The translations under genes and the position numbers were made by a program. 34,269 bases of DNA from JAIXWP01 sp046309775. GTDB taxonomy: Bacteria; Bacteroidota; Bacteroidia; Flavobacteriales_D; Sanyastnellaceae. The first letter of the stretch is position 1. The number at the start of each line of letters is the position of its first letter. Below are positions 7,517-15,438 of this stretch, one piece after another. Location: NCBI GenBank assembly GCA_046309775.1, contig JBKCOM010000171.1, forward strand, positions 1 through 34,269, given 5' to 3'. Below the pieces are notes generated by a model that had not been told where the DNA came from, searched no databases, and saw only the letters and a list, made by a program, of their open reading frames with translations.

Positions 7517-7524
7517 CAAAAGTA
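7517..7524 (-). promoter_or_regulatory. -7 box (TACTTTTG) of the MORN gene
   Basis: TACTTTTG fits TAnnTTTG and ends only 5 nt before the chosen ATG. With the usual spacing from -7 box to transcription start, the mRNA would be leaderless or nearly so. I see no clear -33 box. Confidence 0.4.
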
Positions 7525-7580
7525 ATAGGATAGTTAAAGATATCACTGCGAGTCTCGACCGACATTGAACGATGAATTGT

Positions 7581-8060
7581 TCACATCGCAATGCCTTTTT
7601 TATTCCATAACCGCAGGTTGTAAATCAACGATGGAGCTCCACCGGTTATTGCCGCCAATATCATAATTGCTTGCAAAATGGAAACAGGATACTTTAGAGA
7701 AATCGCAAAAACCGCTGATATGGAAAGGCTTGCAACTAATACTAGGCCAAGCCAAACAACCCCTCCAATTATTGCCAGTGACACTTCGAACGATGTGGTG
7801 CCTATGACTTTTACATTGTCATTTTCACTGAAGGCCATGTCGTTGTCGAGCGTTTCAATGGCTTCATAAGTTTGAAGATCAAGAAGCGGTGAAGTTCTTT
7901 GAACAAATAAAAATTGCGCAGCACAACCGCATGTGAGGATTGTGGATAAAACGATATTATCAATAGTCCACTCTACAGAATCAATAAAGAAATATCTACC
8001 CCAATAGGTTGCGAAAACTACGACAGAAGTGATTAATGATATTCTACCTAATCGCTTCAT
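7581..8060 (-). CDS. Small membrane protein of unknown function
   Basis: 159 residues with about four predicted membrane segments: ISLITSVVVFATYWG, NIVLSTILTCGCAAQFLFV, VSLAIIGGVVWLGLVLVASL and ILQAIMILAAITGGAP. Between the second and third is a polar, acidic stretch around residues 60-85. The ATG is at 8060. It starts 9 bp after the lepA stop on the same strand, so it is probably in the lepA transcript. I do not recognise the family, and the context does not suggest a function. Confidence 0.65.
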   Translation of the reverse strand: MKRLGRISLITSVVVFATYWGRYFFIDSVEWTIDNIVLSTILTCGCAAQFLFVQRTSPLLDLQTYEAIETLDNDMAFSENDNVKVIGTTSFEVSLAIIGGVVWLGLVLVASLSISAVFAISLKYPVSILQAIMILAAITGGAPSLIYNLRLWNKKGIAM

Positions 8061-8069
8061 GCAGCCTGT

Positions 8070-9860
8070 TTAGGAGTTGAGCTTGAGTACAGCCAAAAAC
8101 GCTTCCTGCGGTACTTCAACACTTCCAACTTGACGCATGCGCTTCTTACCTTCTTTTTGCTTTTCGAGAAGTTTGCGCTTACGCGAGATATCACCACCAT
8201 AACATTTTGCGGTAACGTCTTTTCTCAATGCTTTGATAGTCTCACGAGCAATGATTTTCGCACCGATTGCGGCTTGTAGCGCTATTTCAAACTGCTGCCT
8301 TGGGATAAGCTCTTTCAATTTTAAACAGATTTTTTTACCCAAGTCAAAAGCATGATCTCTGTGAATCAATGCAGATAAGGCATCCACTTGATCACCGTTG
8401 AGCAGGATATCCATTTTTACCAAATCACTTTGTCTATATCCCGCAGGGAAGTAGTCAAACGAAGCATAGCCCCTTGAAATGGTCTTGAGCCTATCATAAA
8501 AGTCAAATACGATTTCAGCAAGCGGCATTTCAAACGAAAGCTCCACGCGATCAGAAGTGAGATATAATTGATTGGTGAGTATTCCTCTTTTTTCAATGCA
8601 CAAGGTCATTACTGAACCTACATATTCAGATTTGGTAATTACCTGGGCTTTGATATATGGCTCTTCTACATAGTCGAGTTTGGAAGGATCTGGAAGCTCG
8701 CTCGGGTTGTGTATCTCGAGCGTTTCGCCTTTTGCGGTGTAAGCAAAATAACTAACGTTTGGAACGGTTGTGATCACGGTCATGTTGAACTCGCGCTCCA
8801 ATCGTTCTTGAATGATTTCCATGTGAAGCATTCCTAAGAATCCGCAGCGGAAACCGAAGCCAAGTGCAGCTGAACTTTCTGGTTCGAATACTAGAGAAGC
8901 GTCATTCAATTGAAGCTTTTCCATCGATGCGCGCAGCTCTTCATAGTCGTCGGTATCCACGGGATATACCCCAGCGAATACCATAGGTTTTACGACTTCA
9001 AAGCCTTTTACAGCCGTGGTGCAAGGATTGGCAACTGTTGTTATAGTGTCACCCACTTTGACTTCCGTCGCTGTTTTGATTCCACTAATTATATATCCTA
9101 CATCTCCCGCAGCAACAAAGTCACGCGGCTTTAGATCAAGTCCAAGTACTCCGACTTCGTCTGCTTGATAAACAGTGTCGGTACTCATGAATTTTACTTT
9201 CTCCCCTTTACGCAGAGTTCCATTCATTATCCGATAATAAGCAATGATTCCTCGGAAAGAATTGAACATAGAGTCGAAAATCATAGCCTGTAGTGGGGCG
9301 TCTAGATCGCCCTGAGGAGCAGGAATGCGATCGCAAATGGCTTCTAAAATTAAATCTACCCCGAAACCGGTTTTTCCAGAAGCAGAAAGGATACTATCTC
9401 TTTCACAACCGATCAAATCAACGATTTGATCTTTAACCAACTCTGGCTCTGCATTTGGCAAATCCAACTTGTTCAAGACTGGAATAATCTCAAGATTATT
9501 TTCTAAAGCCAAATACAAGTTAGAAATTGTTTGTGCTTGGATACCTTGAGTGCTATCTACGATAAGCAAAGCTCCTTCGCACGCGGCAATGGAGCGTGAT
9601 ACCTCATAACTAAAGTCTACGTGACCGGGAGTATCAATAAGATTGAGAATATACTTTTCACCTTTGTGCATGTATTCCATCTGAATCGCATGCGCTTTAA
9701 TGGTAATACCCTTTTCTCTTTCCAGATCCATGTCGTCCAGTGTCTGAGCCACAAGTTTGCGGTTGTCTACTGTACCTGTTACCTGCAACAAACGGTCTGC
9801 AAGTGTAGATTTACCATGGTCGATGTGTGCGATGATGCAAAAATTCCGTATATTCTTCAT
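8070..9860 (-). CDS. lepA: Elongation factor 4 (LepA)
   Basis: Ribosome-associated translational GTPase of 596 residues, the usual LepA length. It opens MKNIRNFCIIAHIDHGKST (G1 P-loop), followed by the switch region around EREKGITIKA, DTPGH (G3) and NKLD (G4). The C-terminus has the LepA-specific domain, with RQVGSVEVPQEAFLAVL. The frame is open upstream to a GTG at 9872, but the ATG at 9860 gives the conserved family start. A TATCTTTG -7 box lies 22 bp upstream. Confidence 0.97.
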   Translation of the reverse strand: MKNIRNFCIIAHIDHGKSTLADRLLQVTGTVDNRKLVAQTLDDMDLEREKGITIKAHAIQMEYMHKGEKYILNLIDTPGHVDFSYEVSRSIAACEGALLIVDSTQGIQAQTISNLYLALENNLEIIPVLNKLDLPNAEPELVKDQIVDLIGCERDSILSASGKTGFGVDLILEAICDRIPAPQGDLDAPLQAMIFDSMFNSFRGIIAYYRIMNGTLRKGEKVKFMSTDTVYQADEVGVLGLDLKPRDFVAAGDVGYIISGIKTATEVKVGDTITTVANPCTTAVKGFEVVKPMVFAGVYPVDTDDYEELRASMEKLQLNDASLVFEPESSAALGFGFRCGFLGMLHMEIIQERLEREFNMTVITTVPNVSYFAYTAKGETLEIHNPSELPDPSKLDYVEEPYIKAQVITKSEYVGSVMTLCIEKRGILTNQLYLTSDRVELSFEMPLAEIVFDFYDRLKTISRGYASFDYFPAGYRQSDLVKMDILLNGDQVDALSALIHRDHAFDLGKKICLKLKELIPRQQFEIALQAAIGAKIIARETIKALRKDVTAKCYGGDISRKRKLLEKQKEGKKRMRQVGSVEVPQEAFLAVLKLNS

Positions 9861-9882
9861 ATTCTTCCCCACTAAAGGTTTG

Positions 9883-9911
9883 CAAAGATAGGTGATAATG
9901 CCTTAGACAAA
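9883..9911 (-). promoter_or_regulatory. Promoter of lepA
   Basis: On the minus strand TTTG (9911-9908), a 17-nt spacer and TATCTTTG (9890-9883) fit the Bacteroidota promoter TTTG-N17-21-TAnnTTTG. Predicted transcription start is about 16 nt before the lepA ATG. Confidence 0.6.
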
Positions 9912-9968
9912 ACGCCCTCGCAAGAGCTCAATGCATTAAATAACCGCGCATTAGACCCTAAGTTCAAT

Positions 9969-10424
9969 CTATAGTTTGAGCTGACGGCTAAAGCTTTCTT
10001 CCAAACTAATCAAGGTCTCTGTCCTAGCGATGCCCTCTATTTTCTGGATGCGATCGCTCAATACGTCTCTCAAGTGACGCGTGTCTTTACATTGAACTTT
10101 GAGAAATAGGGAGTAGGTGCCCGTGGTGTAATGACAACTTAATACCTCCGGAATCTTTTGAAGTTCTTGGACTACCTGAAAAAGTACATCGTTTTTGTTT
10201 AGAAAAACACCAATAAATGCGCTGACATCCCAGCCCAAAGCGGTTAGATCTATTTGAAGCTGGGGTTTTTTCACAATACCCGCCTCTTCCATTTTTTTCA
10301 TACGCACATGTACGGTGCCGGGCGCTACGTGCACTTTTTTGGCAATTTCAGTGTAAGGAATGAATGCGTCTTGAGTCAGAAGATTTAAAATCTTTATATC
10401 AATGTTGTCAATTTGGTAATCCAT
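9969..10424 (-). CDS. Lrp/AsnC family transcriptional regulator
   Basis: 151 residues, normal for the family. The N-terminal winged helix-turn-helix is DNIDIKILNLLTQDAFIPYTEIAKKVHVAPGTVHVRMKKMEEAGIV. The C-terminal RAM ligand-binding domain includes GVFLNKNDVLFQVVQELQKIPEVLSCHYTTGTYSLFLKVQCKDTRHLRDVL. Lrp/AsnC proteins sense amino acids and control metabolic genes. The start is the ATG at 10424. It is divergent from the RNA gene at 10557, with its own -7 box at 10441-10448. Confidence 0.9.
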   Translation of the reverse strand: MDYQIDNIDIKILNLLTQDAFIPYTEIAKKVHVAPGTVHVRMKKMEEAGIVKKPQLQIDLTALGWDVSAFIGVFLNKNDVLFQVVQELQKIPEVLSCHYTTGTYSLFLKVQCKDTRHLRDVLSDRIQKIEGIARTETLISLEESFSRQLKL

Positions 10425-10440
10425 TCGCAATTATTTGAGG

Positions 10441-10448
10441 CAAAAATA
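10441..10448 (-). promoter_or_regulatory. -7 box of the Lrp/AsnC gene
   Basis: TATTTTTG on the minus strand matches TAnnTTTG and ends 16 bp before the ATG, giving a leader of about 10 nt. The intergenic space is shared with the divergent RNA gene, so an autoregulating Lrp-type protein could affect both. Confidence 0.45.
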
Positions 10449-10515
10449 ACAATTATTCAATGATATGTGCTTTTGATTGCTAATTATCTATATTTTATTC
10501 TTAATATTGAATTAA

Positions 10516-10547
10516 TATGCACAGTAAATGATTTACTCCTATATTTG
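10516..10547 (+). promoter_or_regulatory. Promoter of the tRNA-like RNA
   Basis: TATATTTG at 10540-10547 is a perfect TAnnTTTG -7 box. Twenty nt upstream is TATG (10516-10519), a three-of-four match to the -33 TTTG. The predicted start falls at about 10553-10556, immediately before the first base of the acceptor stem, so the RNA appears to be transcribed from its own promoter with almost no 5' leader. Confidence 0.6.
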
Positions 10548-10556
10548 TAATCAAAT

Positions 10557-10792
10557 TGTTGGATGGTGAAACGGCAGACACACCCTACGGTCTCTAGGGT
10601 GGGGATCCCGAAAAAAAGATGAGGGAGTCAAATTTGCAGGAAGTTTGGCTCTTTTAATCCTAATCGCCCCGTGGAGGTTCGAGTCCTTCTCCAACAGCGA
10701 TCACAATCTGTGGTTTGTTTGGTTATACAGCGACGCAGTGGTTTGCGTCGATTATCTCAGAATCAAGCGTCCAAACGTGGACGCTTTTTTTT
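10557..10792 (+). ncRNA. Structured RNA with a tRNA-like domain and a giant variable arm
   Basis: Bases 10557-10697 fold as a class II tRNA-like body: acceptor TGTTGGA (10557-10563) with TCCAACA (10690-10696), D arm GTG/CAC with the conserved GG, and T arm GGAGG-TTCGAGT-CCTTC (10673-10689). The anticodon stem CCCTA/TAGGG (10583-10599) is perfect, but its loop is CGGTCTC: G at 33 and pyrimidine at 37, unlike any decoding tRNA. The variable region (10600-10672, about 73 nt) is far longer than the roughly 20 nt of Leu/Ser tRNAs. It is itself paired: GGGG/CCCC, GATGAGG/CCTAATC and GAGTCAAA/TTTGGCTC. A 3' extension follows, with a perfect 7-bp hairpin (10731-10750) and then an intrinsic terminator. 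It does not look like tmRNA (no GGGGNTGA-type 5' end or Ala tag) or a group I intron. Function unknown. Confidence 0.65.
10765..10792 (+). terminator. Intrinsic terminator of the tRNA-like RNA
   Basis: AAGCGTCC (10765-10772) and GGACGCTT (10779-10786) form a perfect 8-bp stem around AAACGT, followed directly by a T run to 10792. It is one of the clearest intrinsic terminators in the window. The convergent methyltransferase gene ends in the same T run; its stop codon is the complement of 10791-10793. Confidence 0.85.
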
Positions 10793-11471
10793 ATGCCTTT
10801 TTTCCAAAACCCACCACATGCGTGCGAAGAATCGGAAGTAAGTTAAAAAAGCGATAGAGATTTCCCACGCGCCTGCCGATGGGCGGCGCCAAGGTAATTT
10901 TAGAAAAACATAGACTGAGCTCCGGAAATAATTGACGCACCTCTTCCATACCCACGCCTTTTACATCTTTATTACTTGGATTGTTATAAATGAAATCATA
11001 CCAAAGCATGATCCCACTCGGTTTCATCAGCTGTGTCATAACAGATGCAAGTTTTGATTTAAAAACATCATCTAGTATGGATGTAAAAACGGTCGACTGA
11101 AAAACAATATCAAATTGCTGCATCATGGACGAGTCCAAAACCGTGGCGTCTCCCTCAATAATGTTGATATCGGGATGGGCTGCACGGAGTGCTTGGGCGC
11201 GCTCCGGAATTAATTCATTTGCGTAAATATTTTCAGGCTGAATGCCGAGCCTTTTGAAAAATGAAATATTGCCTCCAGCTCCAGCTCCAATTTCAATTAC
11301 CTTGAGGTTTTCTAATGAATCAAAATGGGCGCGTAATCCTTGCTCATATGCGTCTTCACGCTCCCTTGTAGCATGTCGCACATAAGGCCGTTGTACGTCA
11401 TACAACGACGCAGATTTTTCTAGCTGCCTTCTTTTATATCGCTCCTTTACATTATCCGCTTCCTGATGCAT
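10791..11471 (-). CDS. Class I SAM-dependent methyltransferase
   Basis: 226 residues. The Rossmann-fold motif I is VIEIGAGAGGN (about residues 58-68), followed by an acidic post-II position (NELIPERA), GDATVLD (motif II) and FDIVFQSTVFTSILDD (motif III/IV region). The C-terminal part contains WYDFIYNNP and a hydrophobic tail with arginines (PIGRRVGNLYRFFNLLPILRTHVVGFG). The N-terminal region (RYKRRQLEKSASLYDVQRPYVRHATRERE) resembles methyltransferases of polysaccharide and lipid clusters, but the substrate cannot be read from the sequence. ATG at 11471; divergent from the esterase operon. The last codons overlap the RNA terminator at 10785-10793. Confidence 0.8.
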   Translation of the reverse strand: MHQEADNVKERYKRRQLEKSASLYDVQRPYVRHATREREDAYEQGLRAHFDSLENLKVIEIGAGAGGNISFFKRLGIQPENIYANELIPERAQALRAAHPDINIIEGDATVLDSSMMQQFDIVFQSTVFTSILDDVFKSKLASVMTQLMKPSGIMLWYDFIYNNPSNKDVKGVGMEEVRQLFPELSLCFSKITLAPPIGRRVGNLYRFFNLLPILRTHVVGFGKKA

Positions 11472-11503
11472 GGCACGAATATAAAGTCTTTCTTAAGAAT
11501 CTA

Positions 11504-11511
11504 TATATTTG
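11504..11511 (+). promoter_or_regulatory. -7 box of the esterase-BNR-esterase operon
   Basis: TATATTTG matches TAnnTTTG; predicted start is about 8-10 nt before the ATG at 11528. I see no convincing TTTG at the -33 distance, which may mean an activator or another sigma factor is used. Confidence 0.45.
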
Positions 11512-11527
11512 GAAAAACCTTTACCCA

Positions 11528-12670
11528 ATGAAAGTTCTTTTTTCGTGCGCATTAATTCTATTAACTCATTTGACTTTCTGTCAAAGCACTGGAACGATTA
11601 CTCATGACGGTATTGAGCGGACATATACTTATTACATTCCGAATAACACTCCAGACATACCGCTGCCTTTGGTATTCGTACTTCACGGCACCACCCAAGA
11701 TGGCGAAGGAATCATGAATATTTCTGAGTTCAACACATTTGCTCAAGACAATAGTTTCATTGCTGTTTACCCCGATGGAATCGACGGTTTTTGGAACGCA
11801 GATTTGGGTGCTGTAGGATCTGCTGCTGATGATTTAGGATTTATTGAAGCTCTCGTAGAAAAGTTTGACACTGATTATAATGTTGATCTACAAAGGCTAT
11901 ACTCCTGCGGATTCTCTGCGGGGGGTTATCTCAGCTATATTCTCGCGTGTCAGTCTCAATATTGTTTTGCCGCGGTAGCATCGGTAGCTGGCACCATGAC
12001 TCAGAATGCCATCGATGGTTGCAATCCTATTCACGCTACCGCAGTGATGCAGATTCACGGCACGTCAGACTTTGTGGTCTCCTACAACGGTTCTCAGTTT
12101 GCCGGTTTGGGAGTGGATCAAATAATAGAGTATTGGCAGAATGAAAATGGCTGCGCAGCAACACCGATTATTCAAGATATTCCAAACACCAATATCCTTG
12201 ACTTGTCTAGTGTCCAACGTTTTACTTGGCTTCCCTGTGAGGGGAGCTCTGAGCTGGTGCTCTTCCGCATTGAAGGCGGTGGGCATCAATGGCCGGGAAC
12301 AAATGCTACCCTTGGTGGCCTTGGCCCAATCAATCGCGATATAAATGCTACTGAAGAAATTTGGGCTTTCTTTTCTCAACACTCTTGCCCTGCCGACTTG
12401 GTAGACGTAAGCGAAGAAAATATTTCACCAATTAAAATATTCCCAAATCCAACATGCGACTTCATCTATTTCAATCAGCTACCGAACGATCGTTCGGTAG
12501 TGATTTCTGTCTTTGATCCTACAGGTCGATTAATGGAAAATCGCTTGCTTCAATCCAATTTTATTGATGTCTCAAATTGGAATCCTGGTCTTTATCATTT
12601 GCGTCTTTCAGATGCAAAAAACACGGAAAAAATTTTTGTTCAACAGTCGATTCTTATATTTGATTTATGA
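11528..12670 (+). CDS. Secreted PHB-depolymerase/feruloyl-esterase-like hydrolase with T9SS tail
   Basis: 380 residues. The signal peptide (MKVLFSCALILLTHLTFCQ) is followed by an alpha/beta hydrolase of the LpqC / polyhydroxybutyrate depolymerase / feruloyl esterase C type: LVFVLHGTTQDGEG (oxyanion region), AVYPDGIDGFWN, nucleophile elbow GFSAGG, acid in IHGTSDFVVSY and the histidine in GGGHQWPG. The region from about residue 298 (KIFPNPTCDFIYF to the end) is a type A T9SS C-terminal sorting domain, so the enzyme is exported to or released from the cell surface. Substrate unknown; an ester in plant or algal polysaccharide is plausible. Its stop overlaps the next start (ATGA, 12667-12670). Confidence 0.88.
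   Translation: MKVLFSCALILLTHLTFCQSTGTITHDGIERTYTYYIPNNTPDIPLPLVFVLHGTTQDGEGIMNISEFNTFAQDNSFIAVYPDGIDGFWNADLGAVGSAADDLGFIEALVEKFDTDYNVDLQRLYSCGFSAGGYLSYILACQSQYCFAAVASVAGTMTQNAIDGCNPIHATAVMQIHGTSDFVVSYNGSQFAGLGVDQIIEYWQNENGCAATPIIQDIPNTNILDLSSVQRFTWLPCEGSSELVLFRIEGGGHQWPGTNATLGGLGPINRDINATEEIWAFFSQHSCPADLVDVSEENISPIKIFPNPTCDFIYFNQLPNDRSVVISVFDPTGRLMENRLLQSNFIDVSNWNPGLYHLRLSDAKNTEKIFVQQSILIFDL
12479..12500. repeat. 22-bp perfect palindrome inside the esterase gene
   Basis: Every base pairs across the centre at 12489/12490; the core is CCGAACGATCGTTCGG. It lies in the T9SS-tail coding part. A near-copy with two changes (CCGAATGATCGCTCGG) is at 15446-15461, at the start of the third gene of the operon. 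Confidence 0.7.
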
Positions 12671-15438
12671 AAACATTTTTACTCTCATTTTTTACAGCGG
12701 CTCTACTCTGCGGTTGGGGCATTTATTCTACCAAGGATGTTGTCAGTCTTAACTTCGAAGAAGGTGGGGCAACAACAGAATCGTATGGCCTGAAACCAGG
12801 CGGGAGAAAGGCTTTTGAGTTCAATCGATTGAAAGATCCTGCAACAGGGATGATTCCCAAAAATATGCGCCAACGAGTCATGGATTTTACCAAACGACTC
12901 CCTGTAAAAGCTGAGGATAGAGATCAAACTTGGACAGCTAGGGGTCCGATCAATAAGGGAGGACGCAGCCGCGCACTTGCGCTTGATATTTTAGACGAAA
13001 ACATTATCCTTGCAGGAAGTGTGAGTGGAGGCATGTGGCGCTCCACTGATGGCGGTCAGTCATGGACTAAAACTACAGCACCAAACCAAATACATAGCAC
13101 TTCATGTGTCATTCAGGATATTCGTCCCGGAAAGGAAAATATCTGGTATATGGGCACGGGTGAAGAGGGCTACGGTATTGTAAGTGCCACTTCATTCACA
13201 TCACTATTCAGTGGCGATGGTATTTTTAAAAGTATTGATGGTGGACAATCGTGGTTCCAACTTGAAAATACCGCTAGCAATACACCCCAGAATATTCTTC
13301 AAAACGGTAGCTATGATTTCGCCTGGAATATGGCAATGGATTATTCCAATTTAGAAGAAGATGAGGTGTACGCTGCTGTTTACAACGGAATCATAAGAAG
13401 CGTTGACGGAGGAGAGACATGGACTCAAGTTCTAGGCTTTGAGCAATCAGGCAGCACAAATGTCGATGTCGTAGTGAATGACGATGGTGTTGTATATGCA
13501 TATTTATCTTTTGCTAACATGGCCTTCCCTGGCGGTGTCTACCGTTCTCCTGATGGCATCAACTGGACAGAAATCACACCCGAAGGTTTCTATGCACAAC
13601 AAAGAGGTGTAATGTGTATCAATCCTCTCAATCAAGATGAAATGTACATGATTGCAGAAATGCAAAACGATGAAAATAATATCGGATACATTCTTTACAA
13701 ATATAATTACGTGAGTGGCGATGGTAGCGGTGCAGGTGGTGTTTGGACAGATCGCTCTGCAAATGTTCCAAATGATCCTTGTCAGCTTGAGATTGGAACC
13801 TTGTTCGATTTCGGAACCTTCCGCTCGCAGAATGGTTTTGACTTATGCATCACACACCATCCTACCGAGCCAGTGTTGTTTATTGGAGGGGTGAATATTC
13901 ACAGAAGTTTTAGCGAATTCGCTCAAGATGATCACGATTGGATTGGTGGATATCGTTGCAATATCGAAAACCCTTTAAACTATAGCTACCCAAATAATCA
14001 CAGCGACCAACATCTCTTTGTTTTTTCAAGAAATAATCCAAACGTGATGTACAACGCAAACGATGGCGGTATCTATCGCACCGATGATGTATTGGCTGAT
14101 AGTGTTTCTTGGGTTCCGCTTAACAATGGTTATCTCACAACTCAATTCTATACTGTAGCAATGGAGCAAGGTTGGGCGGATAGTGATTTTGTTTTTGGTG
14201 GAATGCAAGACAATGGTACGTGGATTACGCACAGCGACAATCCACAAACAAACTGGAAAGAAGTGCATGCTGATGATGGCGCATTCTGCGCGTTGCCTCA
14301 GGGAAGAAACTTTATTCTCACCAGCAGTCAGCTCGGAAGAATTTATAAGAAAACCATTGATGCCGAAGGAAATCTAACAGGCACCGAAAGAATTGATCCA
14401 ACCAGCGGTCCTTCTTATCTATTCATTAATCCATTCATCCTTGACAGTCAAACTCACAACGATATTTGGATGGCTGGTAATAGAACGATTTGGCATTTGG
14501 AGGATGTGAATTCCATTGAAGTAACAAACGACTATATCACTAAGCATCCTCTTGGAGAATGGGACAATGTATCTGAAAGTATTATTCCCGTATCCGCAGG
14601 TGCGATCACTACACTTGATCAAGCGATTATTGATAACAGCGTGCTGTTTTATGGATCGAGTAATGGTCGTATTTGGAAACTTGAAAACATTCATACGGAC
14701 ACTCCTGTGCGCACTGAGCTTAACTCGGATATTTTCCCAACCAATGCTTACACCAGTTGCATTGCAGTGAATGACTTGGATACGCAAGAGTTGCTCGTTA
14801 GCTTCTCTAATTACAGTGTGCAGAGTATTTTCCATTCAACGGATGGTGGTTTGACATTCGAAAATATCAGCGGTAATTTGGAACAAAATCCCGATGGAAG
14901 TGGGAATGGTCCTGCGGTATATTGGATGGAAGTTTACCCTTCTGATCCCGCGATTTACTTTGCTGGTACGAGCGCAGGATTGTTTAGTACAACAGAACTC
15001 AATGGTGAAAATACTATTTGGGAAATGGAAGGTCCTACGACAATTGGAAATGTGGTGATCAATATGATCAAGGCCCGCCCGTATGACGGAACGATTGCTG
15101 TTGCGACACATGGAAATGGAATTTATTCTGCATCACTTCCTCCCATAGAAGCGGCAAGCGTGCAGGCCGTGGCAACATTCTCAAGAGACGTGAAAGTGTT
15201 TCCGAATCCATTTGCAGATTATGTCGAATGGAATTATGCCACCAAAATTCCTTTAGAGTCGATCGTGAAAGTTTATGACACACGTGGTAATGTGGTGTAT
15301 GATTCAGGATACGTAAAACAAACACCAGGTAATCAAAGCTTGCGTTGGAATCCACGAGCTGACTTGCCAGGAGGAACCTATGTTTATATGTTGCGTGTGG
15401 GTGGCGTGATGAAGACAGGTAAAATTATTCATCAATGA
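12667..15438 (+). CDS. Secreted BNR/Asp-box repeat (sialidase/sortilin-like propeller) protein with T9SS tail
   Basis: 923 residues with a signal peptide (MKTFLLSFFTAALLCGWG). The body is a large beta-propeller with Asp-box repeats: STDGGQSW (about residue 125), SIDGGQSW (about 188), SVDGGETW (about 244), SPDGINW (about 293) and STDGGLTF (about 723). This architecture is shared by VPS10/sortilin-like and xyloglucanase/sialidase-like proteins. I cannot identify the catalytic residues needed to claim a specific glycosidase. The last 80 residues (VFPNPFADYVEW to GKIIHQ) are a T9SS sorting domain. The 4-bp overlaps at both ends (ATGA at 12667 and 15435) indicate a tightly coupled operon with the two esterases. 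Confidence 0.85.
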   Translation: MKTFLLSFFTAALLCGWGIYSTKDVVSLNFEEGGATTESYGLKPGGRKAFEFNRLKDPATGMIPKNMRQRVMDFTKRLPVKAEDRDQTWTARGPINKGGRSRALALDILDENIILAGSVSGGMWRSTDGGQSWTKTTAPNQIHSTSCVIQDIRPGKENIWYMGTGEEGYGIVSATSFTSLFSGDGIFKSIDGGQSWFQLENTASNTPQNILQNGSYDFAWNMAMDYSNLEEDEVYAAVYNGIIRSVDGGETWTQVLGFEQSGSTNVDVVVNDDGVVYAYLSFANMAFPGGVYRSPDGINWTEITPEGFYAQQRGVMCINPLNQDEMYMIAEMQNDENNIGYILYKYNYVSGDGSGAGGVWTDRSANVPNDPCQLEIGTLFDFGTFRSQNGFDLCITHHPTEPVLFIGGVNIHRSFSEFAQDDHDWIGGYRCNIENPLNYSYPNNHSDQHLFVFSRNNPNVMYNANDGGIYRTDDVLADSVSWVPLNNGYLTTQFYTVAMEQGWADSDFVFGGMQDNGTWITHSDNPQTNWKEVHADDGAFCALPQGRNFILTSSQLGRIYKKTIDAEGNLTGTERIDPTSGPSYLFINPFILDSQTHNDIWMAGNRTIWHLEDVNSIEVTNDYITKHPLGEWDNVSESIIPVSAGAITTLDQAIIDNSVLFYGSSNGRIWKLENIHTDTPVRTELNSDIFPTNAYTSCIAVNDLDTQELLVSFSNYSVQSIFHSTDGGLTFENISGNLEQNPDGSGNGPAVYWMEVYPSDPAIYFAGTSAGLFSTTELNGENTIWEMEGPTTIGNVVINMIKARPYDGTIAVATHGNGIYSASLPPIEAASVQAVATFSRDVKVFPNPFADYVEWNYATKIPLESIVKVYDTRGNVVYDSGYVKQTPGNQSLRWNPRADLPGGTYVYMLRVGGVMKTGKIIHQ

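Noticed and set aside
10557..10697. tmRNA
   Set aside because: The sequence lacks the conserved tmRNA 5' end and an Ala-rich tag frame, is far too short, and has a proper D arm and anticodon stem, which tmRNA does not.
10557..10697. Group I intron in a tRNA-Leu
   Set aside because: The extra sequence is in the variable region, not in the anticodon loop, and at about 70 nt it is much too small for a group I intron.
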